Below are positions 15,306 to 28,974 of a stretch of DNA of 64,000 bases, piece after piece (the first letter of the stretch is position 1; every line of letters starts with the position of its first letter). The position numbers and the translations under genes were made by a program. The notes under the pieces were generated by a model. It saw only the letters and a program-made list of their open reading frames with translations, was not told the origin of the DNA and searched no databases. The DNA comes from Ulva prolifera (Eukaryota; Chlorophyta; Ulvophyceae; Ulvales; Ulvaceae): the NCBI GenBank assembly GCA_023078555.1, contig JALAAN010000010.1, forward strand, positions 496,001 through 560,000, given 5' to 3'.

Positions 15306-15996
15306 CTGCCTGCAGTTGGCGGGCTGTATGTAAGCACCATACCAGCGCCGGCCGCACTAGTCGAGCCCAACGACAGCACCAGTGGCATGGAGTCCGTACA
15401 CCGCAAGAACCCGAACTAAGCATCTCATACATTTAAACAGTAATATTTAAAGCCATTGCAGCCTTTTCCGTCGCAAAAGCGGTTGTTTGACGGTCCGGTC
15501 GATCCGCCCTTATTTGGGCCGCCCTTATCACATGACGAAGCATGGGTACAGACGATTATAGTATTGTACATCCACAATGCACTCTCCAACGTTGACAGAG
15601 CTCGAGCGTGACGGAGCATATGCATGGTGTATCAATTTATGCAAAGATTTTATGGCAGCAAGGGATGTGCTCGAGCGGTACATCCAGATTGTACACTTCG
15701 ACGGAGCGTGGCGTCGCGTGTTGAACCTCGACTCGATCGGTTGTGGCTGATGGGCGAAAATGCACCCGACGAGTACACATGTCAGCCGAAAGAGTGTACA
15801 CTCCCTCGGAGCGTGGCAGCGCGGCTATGAAATGTACATTCGGTAACCCCATCATGTACTGAAGATGTACATGTTGTGTTCACTTTAAGAAAGCTGCTCA
15901 TGTACATTCTGTTGTTACATTCCCTAAATACGTTGAAATGCATCCAAACAGTAGCCAAAATGTACATGACCGCATGGCCAGGCAAAACGAGTATGC
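15306..15996. promoter_or_regulatory. Element 1 right subterminal region with TGTACA palindromes
   Basis: Exact TGTACA at 15565, 15690, 15795, 15833, 15866, 15901 and 15961, plus 16001 inside the terminal repeat. Most are followed by CTT, TT or another A/T-rich trimer. Together with four copies on the left, this is a dense two-ended palindrome cluster typical of CACTA subterminal binding sites. No gene is supported. The outer 5' part (15306-15540) may hold an upstream exon of the minus-strand cargo frame. Confidence 0.75.
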
Positions 15997-16034
15997 AAAG
16001 TGTACATTCCTGCGTGCCTACCATCTTTGTAGTG
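15997..16034 (-). repeat. Element 1 right terminal inverted repeat
   Basis: Reverse complement of the left end with one mismatch. On the plus strand it starts AAAGTGTACATTCC and ends CTTTGTAGTG. Confidence 0.95.
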
Positions 16035-16037
16035 GGC
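16035..16037. repeat. Element 1 target-site duplication, right copy (GGC)
   Basis: The element ends GTAGTG at 16034. GGC is repeated and the satellite resumes with TCCTATCAATG at 16038. Confidence 0.9.
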
Positions 16038-19000
16038 TCCTATCAATGTTGAAATGGCAGCGCGCTCTCCCGCCACTCATGCAGAAATCTCGCCCTCACA
16101 AAAACAGGTTCCCAACCTCACGTTAGGGGCTGAATCTTTGCACATGATGCTCTCTATGTCAAAGGAATGTGGTCTAGAAGTTTGGAGGCAATCAAGTGAC
16201 AAGTCAGGGCAAGGGTTGCTATCAATGTTGAAAAGGCAGCGCGCTCTCCCGCCCCTCATGCAGAAATCCCGCGCCTCACAAAAACAGGTTCCCAACCTCA
16301 CGTTTGGGGCTGAATCTTTGCACATGATACTCTCTATGTCAAAGGAATGTCATGTAGAAGTTTGGAGGCAATCAAGTGATAAGTCAGGGCTAGGGCTGCT
16401 ATCAATGTTGAAATGGCAGCACGCTCTCCCGCCACTCATGCAGAAATCTCGCCCCCGCAAAAACAGGTTCCCAACCTCACTTTAGGGGCTGAATCTTTGC
16501 ACATGATGCTATCTATGTCAAATTAATGTGATGTGATGGTTTGGAGGCAATCAAGTGATAACTCAGGGCTAGGGCTGCTTTAAATGTTGAAATGGCAGCG
16601 TGCTCCCATGCCACTCATGCAGAATTCTCGCACCTCACCAAAACAGGTTCCCAACCTCACCTTAGGGGCTGAATCTTTGCACATGATGCTCTCTATGTCA
16701 AAGGAATGTGGTGTAGAAGTTTGGAGGCAATCAAGTGATAAGTCAGGGCTAGGGCTGCTATCAATGTTGAAATGGCAGCACGCTCTCCCGCCACTCATGC
16801 AGAAATCTCGCCCTCGCAAAAACAGGTTCCCAACCTCACTTTAGGGGCTGAATCTTTGCACATGATGCTATCTATGTCAAATTAATGTGATGTGATGGTT
16901 TGGAGGCAATCAAGTGATAACTCAGGGCTAGGGCTGCTTTAAATGTTGAAATGGCAGCGTGCTCCCATGCCACTCATGCAGAAATCTCGCACCTCACAAA
17001 AACAGGTTCCCAACCTCACCTTAGGGGCTGAATCTTTGCACATGATGCTCTCTATGTCAAAGGAATGTGGTGTAGAAGTTTGGAGGCAATCAAGTGATAA
17101 GTCAGGGCTAGGGCTGCTATCAATGTTGAAAAGGCAGCGCGCTCTCCCGCCCCTCATGCAGAAATCCCGCGCCTCACAAAAACAGGTTCCCAACCTCACG
17201 TTTGGGGCTGAATCTTTGCACATGATACTCTCTATGTCAAAGGAATGTGGTGTAGAAGTTTGGAGGCAATCAAGTGATAAGTCAGGGCAAGGGCTGCTAT
17301 CAATGTTGAAAAGGCAGCGCGCTCTCCCGCCCCTCATGCAGAAATCTCGCCCTCACAAAAACAGGTTCCCAACCTCACGTTAGGGGCTGAATCTTTGCAC
17401 ATGATGCTCTCTATGTCAAAGGAATGTGGTGTAGAAGTTTGGAGGCAATCAAGTGATAAGTCAGGGCTAGGGCTGCCATCAATGTTGAAATGGCAGCGTG
17501 CTCCCATGCCACTCATGCAGAAATCCCGCGCCTCACAAAAACATGTTCCCAACCTCACGTTAGGGGCTGAATCTTTGCACATGATGCTATCTATGTCAAA
17601 TTAATGTGATGTGAGGGTTTGGAGGCAATCAAGTGATAACTCAGGGCTAGGGCTGCTTTAAATGTTGAAATGGCAGCGTGCTCCCATGCCACTCATGCAG
17701 AAATCTCGCACCTCACAAAAACAGGTTCCCAACCTCACCATAGGGGCTGAATCTTTGCACATGATGCTCTCTATGTCAAAGGAATGTGGTGTAGAAGTTT
17801 GGAGGCAATCAAGTGATAAGTCAGGGCTAGGGCTGCTATCAATGTTGAAATGGCAGCGCGCTCTCCCGCCACTCATGCAGAAATCCCGCGCCTCACAAAA
17901 ACAGGTTCCCAACCTCACGTTAGGGGCTGAATCTATGCACATGATGCTCTCTTTGTCAAAGGAATGTGGTCTAGAAGTTTGGAGGCAATCAAGTGATAAG
18001 TCAGGGCAAGGGTTGCTATCAATGTTGAAAAGGCAGCGCGCTCTCCCGCCCCTCATGCAGAAATCCCGCGCCTCACAAAAACAGGTTCCCAACCTCACGT
18101 TAGGGGCTGAATCTTTGCACATGATACTCTCTATGTCAAAGGAATGTGGTGTAGAAGTTTGGAGGCAATCAAGTGATAAGTCAGGGCAAGGGCTGCTATC
18201 AATGTTGAAAAGGCAGCGCGCTCTCCCGCCCCTCATGCAGAAATCTCGCCCTCACAAAAACAGGTTCCCAACCTCACGTTAGGGGCTGAATCTTTGCACA
18301 TGATGCTCTCTATGTCAAAGGAATGTGGTGTAGAAGTTTGGAGGCAATCAAGTGATAAGTCAGGGCTAGGGCTGCCATCAATGTTGAAATGGCAGCGTGC
18401 TCCCATGCCACTCATGCAGAAATCCCGCGCCTCACAAAAACATGTTCCCAACATCACGTTAGGGGCTGAATCTTTGCACATGATGCTCTCTATGTCAAAG
18501 GAATGTGCTCTAGAAGTTTGGAGGCAATCAAGTGATAAGTCAGGGCTAGGGCTGCTATCAATGTTGAAATGGCAGCGTGCTCCCATGCCCCTCATGCAGA
18601 AATCTCGCCCTCACAAAAACAGGTTCCCAACCTCACGTTAGGGGCTGAATCTTTGCACATGATGCTCTCTTTGTCAAAGGAATGTGGTCTAGAAGTTTGG
18701 AGGCAATCAAGTGACAAGTCAGGGCAAGGGCTGCTATCAATGTTGAAATGGCAGCGCGCTCTCCCGCCACTCATGCAGAAATCCCGCGCTTCACAAAAAC
18801 AGGTTCCCAACCTCACGTTAGGGGCTGAATCTTTGCACATGATACTCTCTATGTCACAGGAATGTGGTCTAGAAGTTTGGAGGCAGTCAAGTGATAAGTC
18901 AGGGCAAGGGCTCCTATCAATGTTGAAATGGCAGCGCGCTCTCCCGCCACTCATGCAGAAATCTCGCGCCTCACAAAAACATGTTCCCAACCTCACGTTA

Positions 19001-21068
19001 GGGGCTGAATCTTTGCACATGATGCTCTCTATGTCAAAGGAATGTGGTGTAGAAGTTTGGAGGCAATCAAGTGATAAGTCAGGGCTAGGGCTGCCATCAA
19101 TGTTGAAATGGCAGCGTGCTCCCATGCCACTCATGCAGAAATCCCGCGCCTCACAAAAACATGTTCCCAACATCACGTTAGGGGCTGAATCTTTGCACAT
19201 GATGCTCTCTATGTCAAAGGAATGTGGTCTAGAAGTTTGGAGGCAATCAAGTGATAAGTCAGGGCTAGGGCTGCTATCAATGTTGAAATGGCAGCGTGCT
19301 CCCATGCCCCTCATGCAGAAATCTCGCACCTCACAAAAACAGGTTCCCAACCTCACCTTAGGGGCTGAATCTTTGCACATGATGCTCTCTATGTCAAAGG
19401 AATGTGGTGTAGAAGTTTGGAGGCAATCAAGTGATAAGTCAGGGCTAGGGCTGCTATCAATGTTGAAATGGCAGCGCGCTCTCCCGCCACTCATGCAGAA
19501 ATCCCGCGCCTCACAAAAACAGGTTCCCAACCTCACGTTAGGGGCTGAATCTTTGCACATGATGCTCTCTTTGTCAAAGGAATGTGGTCTAGAAGTTTGG
19601 AGGCAATCAAGTGATAAGTCAGGGCAAGGGTTGCTATCAATGTTGAAAAGGCAGCGCGCTCTCCCGCCCCTCATGCAGAAATCCCGCGCCTCACAGAAAC
19701 AGGTTCCCAACCTCACGTTAGGGGCTGAATCTTTGCACATGATACTCTCTATGTCAAAGGAATGTGGTGTAGAAGTTTGGAGGCAATCAAGTGATAAGTC
19801 AGGGCAAGGGCTGCTATCAATGTTGAAAAGGCAGCGCGCTCTCCCGCCCCTCATGCAGAAATCTCGCCCTCACAAAAACAGGTTCCCAACCTCACGTTAG
19901 GGGCTGAATCTTTGCACATGATGCTCTCTATGTCAAAGGAATGTGGTGTAGAAGTTTGGAGGCAATCAAGTGATAAGTCAGGGCTAGGGCTGCCATCAAT
20001 GTTGAAATGGCAGCGTGCTCCCATGCAACTCATGCAGAAATCCCGCGCCTCACAAAAACATGTTCCCAACATCACGTTAGGGGCTGAATCTTTGCACATG
20101 ATGCTCTCTATGTCAAAGGAATGTGGTGTAGAAGTTTGGAGGCAATCAAGTGATAAGTCAGGGCTAGGGCTGCCATCAATGTTGAAATGGCAGCGTGCTC
20201 CCATGCAACTCATGCAGAAATCCCGCGCCTCACAAAAACATGTTCCCAACATCACGTTAGGGGCTGAATCTTTGCACATGATGCTCTCTATGTCAAAGGA
20301 ATGTGGTGTAGAAGTTTGGAGGCAATCAAGTGATAAGTCAGGGCTAGGGCTGCCATCAATGTTGAAATGGCAGCGTGCTCCCATGCCACTCATGCAGAAA
20401 TCCCGCGCCTCACAAAAACATGTTCCCAACATCACGTTAGGGGCTGAATCTTTGCACATGATGCTCTCTATGTCAAAGGAATGTGCTCTAGAAGTTTGGA
20501 GGCAATCAAGTGATAAGTCAGGGCTAGGGCTGCTATCAATGTTGAAATGGCAGCGTGCTCCCATGCCCCTCATGCAGAAATCTCGCCCTCACAAAAACAG
20601 GTTCCCAACCTCACGTTAGGGGCTGAATCTTTGCACATGATGCTCTCTTTGTCAAAGGAATGTGGTGTAGAAGTTTGGAGGCAATCAAGTGATAAGTCAG
20701 GGCTAGGGCTGCTATCAATGTTGAAAAGGCAGCGCGCTCTCCCGCCCCTCATGCAGAAATCCCGCGCCTCACAAAAACAGGTTCCCAACCTCACGTTAGG
20801 GGCTGAATCTTTGCACATGATACTCTCTATGTCACAGGAATGTGGTCTAGAAGTTTGGAGGCAATCAAGTGATAAGTCAGGGCAAGGGCTCCTATCAATG
20901 TTGAAATGGCAGCGCGCTCTCCCGCCACTCATGCAGAAATCTCGCCCTCACAAAAACAGGTTCCCAACCTCACGTTAGGGGCTGAATCTTTGCACATGAT
21001 GCTCTCTATGTCAAAGGAATGTGGTCTAGAAGTTTGGAGGCAATCAAGTGACAAGTCAGGGCAAGGGT
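16038..21068. repeat. Higher-order repeat unit, 5,031 bp (28 monomers), copy 1
   Basis: Variant landmarks recur at a constant +5,031 offset: 16584/21615, 16943/21974, 17395/22426, 17662/22693, 18294/23325 and 18569/23600. The length equals 28 monomers, nine of them 179 bp. Only a few substitutions separate the copies. Confidence 0.9.
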
Positions 21069-24000
21069 TGCTATCAATGTTGAAATGGCAGCGCGCTCTC
21101 CCGCCCCTCATGCAGAAATCTCGCCCTCACAAAAACAGGTTCCCAACCTCACGTTCGGGGCTGAATCTTTGCACATGATGCTCTCTATGTCAAAGGAATG
21201 TGGTGTAGAAGTTTGGAGGCAATCAAGTGATAAGTCAGGGCAAGGGTTGCTATCAATGTTGAAAAGGCAGCGCGCTCTCCCGCCCCTCATGCAGAAATCC
21301 CGCGCCTCACAAAAACAGGTTCCCAGCCTCACGTTTGGGGCTGAATCTTTGCACATGATACTCTCTATGTCAAAGGAATGTCATGTAGAAGTTTGGAGGC
21401 AATCAAGTGATAAGTCAGGGCTAGGGCTGCTATCAATGTTGAAATGGCAGCACGCTCTCCCGCCACTCATGCAGAAATCTCGCCCCCGCAAAAACAGGTT
21501 CCCAACCTCACTTTAGGGGCTGAATCTTTGCACATGATGCTATCTATGTCAAATTAATGTGATGTGATGGTTTGGAGGCAATCAAGTGATAACTCAGGGC
21601 TAGGGCTGCTTTAAATGTTGAAATGGCAGCGTGCTCCCATGCCACTCATGCAGAATTCTCGCACCTCACCAAAACAGGTTCCCAACCTCACCTTAGGGGC
21701 TGAATCTTTGCACATGATGCTCTCTATGTCAAAGGAATGTGGTGTAGAAGTTTGGAGGCAATCAAGTGATAAGTCAGGGCTAGGGCTGCTATCAATGTTG
21801 AAATGGCAGCACGCTCTCCCGCCACTCATGCAGAAATCTCGCCCTCGCAAAAACAGGTTCCCAACCTCACTTTAGGGGCTGAATCTTTGCACATGATGCT
21901 ATCTATGTCAAATTAATGTGATGTGATGGTTTGGAGGCAATCAAGTGATAACTCAGGGCTAGGGCTGCTTTAAATGTTGAAATGGCAGCGTGCTCCCATG
22001 CCACTCATGCAGAAATCTCGCACCTCACAAAAACAGGTTCCCAACCTCACCTTAGGGGCTGAATCTTTGCACATGATGCTCTCTATGTCAAAGGAATGTG
22101 GTGTAGAAGTTTGGAGGCAATCAAGTGATAAGTCAGGGCTAGGGCTGCTATCAATGTTGAAAAGGCAGCGCGCTCTCCCGCCCCTCATGCAGAAATCCCG
22201 CGCCTCACAAAAACAGGTTCCCAACCTCACGTTTGGGGCTGAATCTTTGCACATGATACTCTCTATGTCAAAGGAATGTGGTGTAGAAGTTTGGAGGCAA
22301 TCAAGTGATAAGTCAGGGCAAGGGCTGCTATCAATGTTGAAAAGGCAGCGCGCTCTCCCGCCCCTCATGCAGAAATCTCGCCCTCACAAAAACAGGTTCC
22401 CAACCTCACGTTAGGGGCTGAATCTTTGCACATGATGCTCTCTATGTCAAAGGAATGTGGTGTAGAAGTTTGGAGGCAATCAAGTGATAAGTCAGGGCTA
22501 GGGCTGCCATCAATGTTGAAATGGCAGCGTGCTCCCATGCCACTCATGCAGAAATCCCGCGCCTCACAAAAACATGTTCCCAACCTCACGTTAGGGGCTG
22601 AATCTTTGCACATGATGCTATCTATGTCAAATTAATGTGATGTGAGGGTTTGGAGGCAATCAAGTGATAACTCAGGGCTAGGGCTGCTTTAAATGTTGAA
22701 ATGGCAGCGTGCTCCCATGCCACTCATGCAGAAATCTCGCACCTCACAAAAACAGGTTCCCAACCTCACCATAGGGGCTGAATCTTTGCACATGATGCTC
22801 TCTATGTCAAAGGAATGTGGTGTAGAAGTTTGGAGGCAATCAAGTGATAAGTCAGGGCTAGGGCTGCTATCAATGTTGAAATGGCAGCGCGCTCTCCCGC
22901 CACTCATGCAGAAATCCCGCGCCTCACAAAAACAGGTTCCCAACCTCACGTTAGGGGCTGAATCTATGCACATGATGCTCTCTTTGTCAAAGGAATGTGG
23001 TCTAGAAGTTTGGAGGCAATCAAGTGATAAGTCAGGGCAAGGGTTGCTATCAATGTTGAAAAGGCAGCGCGCTCTCCCGCCCCTCATGCAGAAATCCCGC
23101 GCCTCACAAAAACAGGTTCCCAACCTCACGTTAGGGGCTGAATCTTTGCACATGATACTCTCTATGTCAAAGGAATGTGGTGTAGAAGTTTGGAGGCAAT
23201 CAAGTGATAAGTCAGGGCAAGGGCTGCTATCAATGTTGAAAAGGCAGCGCGCTCTCCCGCCCCTCATGCAGAAATCTCGCCCTCACAAAAACAGGTTCCC
23301 AACCTCACGTTAGGGGCTGAATCTTTGCACATGATGCTCTCTATGTCAAAGGAATGTGGTGTAGAAGTTTGGAGGCAATCAAGTGATAAGTCAGGGCTAG
23401 GGCTGCCATCAATGTTGAAATGGCAGCGTGCTCCCATGCCACTCATGCAGAAATCCCGCGCCTCACAAAAACATGTTCCCAACATCACGTTAGGGGCTGA
23501 ATCTTTGCACATGATGCTCTCTATGTCAAAGGAATGTGCTCTAGAAGTTTGGAGGCAATCAAGTGATAAGTCAGGGCTAGGGCTGCTATCAATGTTGAAA
23601 TGGCAGCGTGCTCCCATGCCCCTCATGCAGAAATCTCGCCCTCACAAAAACAGGTTCCCAACCTCACGTTAGGGGCTGAATCTTTGCACATGATGCTCTC
23701 TTTGTCAAAGGAATGTGGTCTAGAAGTTTGGAGGCAATCAAGTGACAAGTCAGGGCAAGGGCTGCTATCAATGTTGAAATGGCAGCGCGCTCTCCCGCCA
23801 CTCATGCAGAAATCCCGCGCTTCACAAAAACAGGTTCCCAACCTCACGTTAGGGGCTGAATCTTTGCACATGATACTCTCTATGTCACAGGAATGTGGTC
23901 TAGAAGTTTGGAGGCAGTCAAGTGATAAGTCAGGGCAAGGGCTCCTATCAATGTTGAAATGGCAGCGCGCTCTCCCGCCACTCATGCAGAAATCTCGCGC

Positions 24001-25217
24001 CTCACAAAAACATGTTCCCAACCTCACGTTAGGGGCTGAATCTTTGCACATGATGCTCTCTATGTCAAAGGAATGTGGTGTAGAAGTTTGGAGGCAATCA
24101 AGTGATAAGTCAGGGCTAGGGCTGCCATCAATGTTGAAATGGCAGCGTGCTCCCATGCCACTCATGCAGAAATCCCGCGCCTCACAAAAACATGTTCCCA
24201 ACATCACGTTAGGGGCTGAATCTTTGCACATGATGCTCTCTATGTCAAAGGAATGTGGTCTAGAAGTTTGGAGGCAATCAAGTGATAAGTCAGGGCTAGG
24301 GCTGCTATCAATGTTGAAATGGCAGCGTGCTCCCATGCCCCTCATGCAGAAATCTCGCACCTCACAAAAACAGGTTCCCAACCTCACCTTAGGGGCTGAA
24401 TCTTTGCACATGATGCTCTCTATGTCAAAGGAATGTGGTGTAGAAGTTTGGAGGCAATCAAGTGATAAGTCAGGGCTAGGGCTGCTATCAATGTTGAAAT
24501 GGCAGCGCGCTCTCCCGCCACTCATGCAGAAATCCCGCGCCTCACAAAAACAGGTTCCCAACCTCACGTTAGGGGCTGAATCTTTGCACATGATGCTCTC
24601 TTTGTCAAAGGAATGTGGTCTAGAAGTTTGGAGGCAATCAAGTGATAAGTCAGGGCAAGGGTTGCTATCAATGTTGAAAAGGCAGCGCGCTCTCCCGCCC
24701 CTCATGCAGAAATCCCGCGCCTCACAGAAACAGGTTCCCAACCTCACGTTAGGGGCTGAATCTTTGCACATGATACTCTCTATGTCAAAGGAATGTGGTG
24801 TAGAAGTTTGGAGGCAATCAAGTGATAAGTCAGGGCAAGGGCTGCTATCAATGTTGAAAAGGCAGCGCGCTCTCCCGCCCCTCATGCAGAAATCTCGCCC
24901 TCACAAAAACAGGTTCCCAACCTCACGTTAGGGGCTGAATCTTTGCACATGATGCTCTCTATGTCAAAGGAATGTGGTGTAGAAGTTTGGAGGCAATCAA
25001 GTGATAAGTCAGGGCTAGGGCTGCCATCAATGTTGAAATGGCAGCGTGCTCCCATGCAACTCATGCAGAAATCCCGCGCCTCACAAAAACATGTTCCCAA
25101 CATCACGTTAGGGGCTGAATCTTTGCACATGATGCTCTCTATGTCAAAGGAATGTGGTGTAGAAGTTTGGAGGCAATCAAGTGATAAGTCAGGGCTAGGG
25201 CTGCCATCAATGTTGAA
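21069..25217. repeat. Higher-order repeat unit, copy 2 (truncated)
   Basis: Colinear with copy 1 at offset 5,031 until about 25217. There copy 2 switches to a TTGAAAAGGCAGCGCG monomer where copy 1 has TTGAAATGGCAGCGTG. The breakpoint marks a later unequal exchange or conversion. Confidence 0.85.
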
Positions 25218-25561
25218 AAGGCAGCGCGCTCTCCCGCCCCTCATGCAGAAATCCCGCGCCTCACAAAAACAGGTTCCCAACCTCACGTTTGGGGCTGAAT
25301 CTTTGCACATGATACTCTCTATGTCAAAGGAATGTGGTGTAGAAGTTTGGAGGCAATCAAGTGATAAGTCAGGGCAAGGGCTCCTATCAATGTTGAAATG
25401 GCAGCGCGCTCTCCCGCCACTCATGCAGAAATCCCGCGCCTCACAAAAACAGGTTCCCAACCTCACGTTAGGGGCTGAATCTTTGCACATGATGCTCTCT
25501 TTGTCAAAGGAATGTGGTCTAGAAGTTTGGAGGCAATCAAGTGATAAGTCAGGGCAAGGGT

Positions 25562-26101
25562 TGCTATCAATGTTGAAAAGGCAGCGCGCTCTCCCGCCCC
25601 TCATGCAGAAATCCCGCGCCTCACAAAAACATGTTCCCAACCTCACGTTAGGGGCTGAATCTTTGCACATGATGCTCTCTTTGTCAAAGGAATGTGGTCT
25701 AGAAGTTTGGAGGCAATCAAGTGATAAGTCAGGGCAAGGGTTGCTATCAATGTTGAAAAGGCAGCGCGCTCTCCCGCCCCTCATGCAGAAATCCCGCGCC
25801 TCACAAAAACATGTTCCCAACCTCACGTTAGGGGCTGAATCTTTGCACATGATGCTCTCTTTGTCAAAGGAATGTGGTCTAGAAGTTTGGAGGCAATCAA
25901 GTGATAAGTCAGGGCAAGGGTTGCTATCAATGTTGAAAAGGCAGCGCGCTCTCCCGCCCCTCATGCAGAAATCCCGCGCCTCACAAAAACATGTTCCCAA
26001 CCTCACGTTAGGGGCTGAATCTTTGCACATGATGCTCTCTTTGTCAAAGGAATGTGGTCTAGAAATTTGGAGGCAATCAAGTGATAACTCAGGGCTAGGG
26101 C
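25562..26101. repeat. Locally expanded run of one 180-bp monomer, three copies
   Basis: Three adjacent monomers share the private combination AAAAGGCAGCGCGC, CAAAAACATGTTCCC and TCTCTTTGTCAAAGG. They are essentially identical apart from the last, which ends GAAATTTGG and AACTCAGGG. This is recent single-monomer amplification. Confidence 0.8.
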
Positions 26102-27876
26102 TGCTTTAAATGTTGAAATGGCAGCGTGCTCCCATGCCACTCATGCAGAAATCTCGCGCCTCACAAAAACATGTTCCCAACCTCACGTTAGGGGCTGAAT
26201 CTTTGCACATGATGCTCTCTATGTCAAAGGAATGTGGTCTAGAAGTTTGGAGGCAATCAAGTGATAAGTCAGGGCTAGGGCTGCCATCAATGTTGAAATG
26301 GCAGCGTGCTCCCATGCCACTCATGCAGAAATCCCGCGCCTCACAAAAACATGTTCACAACATCACGTTAGGGGCTGAATCTTTGCACATGATGCTCTCT
26401 ATGTCAAAGGAATGTGGTCTAGAAGTTTGGAGGCAATCAAGTGATAAGTCAGGGCTAGGGCTGCTATCAATGTTGAAATGGCAGCGTGCTCCCATGCCCC
26501 TCATGCAGAAATCTCGCCCTCACAAAAACAGGTTCCCAACCTCACGTTCGGGGCTGAATCTTTGCACATGATGCTCTCTATGTCAAAGGAATGTGGTGTA
26601 GAAGTTTGGAGGCAATCAAGTGATAAGTCAGGGCTAGGGCTGCTATCAATGTTGAAATGGCAGCGTGCTCCCATGCCCCTCATGCAGAAATCCCGCGCCT
26701 CACAAAAACATGTTCCCAACCTCACGTTAGGGGCTGAATCTTTGCACATGATGCTCTCTATGTCAAAGGAATGTGGTGTAGAAGTTTGGAGGCCATCAAG
26801 TGACAAGTCAGGGCAAGGGCTGCTATCAATGTTGAAATGGCAGCGCGCTCTCCCGCCACTCATGCAGAAATCCCGCGCTTCACAAAAACAGGTTCCCAAC
26901 CTCACGTTAGGGGCTGAATCTTTGCACATGATACTCTCTATGTCACAGGAATGTGGTCTAGAAGTTTGGAGGCAATCAAGTGATAAGTCAGGGCTAGGGC
27001 TGCTATCAATGTTGAAAAGGCAGCGCGCTCTCCCGCCCCTCATGCAGAAATCCCGCGCCTCACAAAAACAGGTTCCCAACCTCACGTTAGGGGCTGAATC
27101 TTTGCACATGATACTCTCTATGTCACAGGAATGTGGTCTAGAAGTTTGGAGGCAATCAAGTGATAAGTCAGGGCAAGGGCTCCTATCAATGTTGAAATGG
27201 CAGCGCGCTCTCCCGCCACTCATGCAGAAATCTCGCCCTCACAAAAACAGGTTCCCAACCTCACGTTAGGGGCTGAATCTTTGCACATGATGCTCTCTAT
27301 GTCAAAGGAATGTGGTCTAGAAGTTTGGAGGCAATCAAGTGACAAGTCAGGGCAAGGGTTGCTATCAATGTTGAAATGGCAGCGCGCTCTCCCGCCCCTC
27401 ATGCAGAAATCTCGCCCTCACAAAAACAGGTTCCCAACCTCACGTTCGGGGCTGAATCTTTGCACATGATGCTCTCTATGTCAAAGGAATGTGGTGTAGA
27501 AGTTTGGAGGCAATCAAGTGATAAGTCAGGGCAAGGGTTGCTATCAATGTTGAAAAGGCAGCGCGCTCTCCCGCCCCTCATGCAGAAATCCCGCGCCTCA
27601 CAAAAACAGGTTCCCAACCTCACGTTTGGGGCTGAATCTTTGCACATGATACTCTCTATGTCAAAGGAATGTCATGTAGAAGTTTGGAGGCAATCAAGTG
27701 ATAAGTCAGGGCTAGGGCTGCTATCAATGTTGAAATGGCAGCACGCTCTCCCGCCACTCATGCAGAAATCTCGCCCCCGCAAAAACAGGTTCCCAACCTC
27801 ACTTTAGGGGCTGAATCTTTGCACATGATGCTATCTATGTCAAATTAATGTGATGTGATGGTTTGGAGGCAATCAA

Positions 27877-27878
27877 GT
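27877..27878. repeat. Element 2 target-site duplication, left copy (GT)
   Basis: Satellite reads CAATCAAGT up to 27878, then the element begins CACAG. The intact satellite reads CAATCAAGTGATAACTC. Confidence 0.8.
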
Positions 27879-27894
27879 CACAGAGACTACAGCC
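27879..27894 (+). repeat. Element 2 left terminal inverted repeat
   Basis: Sixteen bases starting CACAG, 13 matching the inverted right end. The copies of GGTGCGC begin about 30 bp further in. Confidence 0.85.
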
Positions 27895-28974
27895 TACTCT
27901 ACTCACCTGGGTGCGCTCTCTTCCCAGGTGCGCGAAGCGTGGGTGAGCGACACAGCAGCTTGGTCTGAAAGTGTCAAAATGGTGCTATGCTGGCAGGAGG
28001 GTGACTGTAGTGTGCTGTGTTGCTATTTTGGAGCTATGTGATGTCCACATCCCTCTAATCTGCGATGTTCTGGTGGCTAGTAAGTTGACTTTGCGCACCA
28101 TCGCAGGTGCGCACGGTGCACGGGTGAGCGGCCAACAGGTGGGGAGCGTGGCAAGGGTCGTGTAACCTTGCGTGTGTGTTTACATGCGGATCAAGCAATG
28201 TCTTTAGATATATATGCGAGCGCCTGGTCGGCTTGAAGTTAAAATTTATTGCAGCTGGTGAGTTTTGAGCTGGAGGGCGAGCTCACCGGGTGGGCGCGCG
28301 GCCCTGCGTGGTGTGCAGAGCTGGGTGCGCGCACGTTGGGAAGTCTGCGTTGCCCGATGGACGTGATCCTGGAACTCCCCGCCTTAACAAGTCATGTATG
28401 CCGTCCCAACTCATATCCTTCGTGGGCCGGTTGTGGTTTGAATTCGCGTTGGTGCAAACGCCTCGGCACCAGTGTTCAGAGCGGTGCATCAAAGGTAGAT
28501 GGACGGTGCGGTATGTTCGACTGCTTCGTATCCGAGGCTCTCAACTTTATGAAGAAAGTATGAACCGTGGCAGTGCGTGCGCAAGCATGGGTTGTGCAAT
28601 GTCATGCACTGGGTGCTGTATGATCGGGGTACACTGCGTCTGGTGGCTCCGTTAGCTAGCTAGATTCTCCTTGCACGTGAGTTGACATGCCAGACATATG
28701 GCCTGTACATGTCGAGCCATTCAGCGGATCCGATCGTCTTGACCTGCTGTCTTCGGAAGGCATGCCACTGCTGCATGGGATGCACGCGTGTAATGGGCTC
28801 CCTCGTTGCTCGGCACGCTGCTGTATTTTGCCAATCGGCCACCGGCCTTAGTGCAGTGCGACGCGTGTCAGTCGGCATATGTATCATGCGTAAAAATTGT
28901 GTGGAGGACAACACAGACTCATCGTGCTGCTCGTGCTGATCCTCTTCGTTAGCGGGCGTCCCGTCGAGCGTAGG
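27895..28974. promoter_or_regulatory. Element 2 left subterminal and 5' flanking region
   Basis: Contains repeated GGTGCGC/GTGAGCG motifs: GGGTGCGC near 27908, AGGTGCGCGA near 27927, and the hairpin TGCGCACC-ATCGCA-GGTGCGCA at 28092-28113 followed by GGTGCACGGGTGAGCGG. This is the counterpart of the TGTACA clusters in element 1. The second half should hold the transposase promoter; an A/T-rich ATATATAT lies near 28208, too far upstream to call a TATA box. Open frames occur on both strands, including a 136-codon minus-strand frame at 28660-29070, none with recognisable features. Confidence 0.6.

Larger units (their letters stand above)
16035..27878. repeat. 179/180-bp satellite array, middle block
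   Basis: About 66 monomers of the same satellite, from the GGC duplication of element 1 to the GT duplication of element 2. The internal order of monomer variants repeats at 5,031 bp. The last ~1.4 kb (26478-27878) is colinear with the flanks of element 1, so the block is one continuous array interrupted by the two insertions. Confidence 0.97.

Noticed and set aside
16035..27878. CENP-B box in the satellite
   Set aside because: I found no match to the TTCGTTGGAAACGGGA core in any monomer type.
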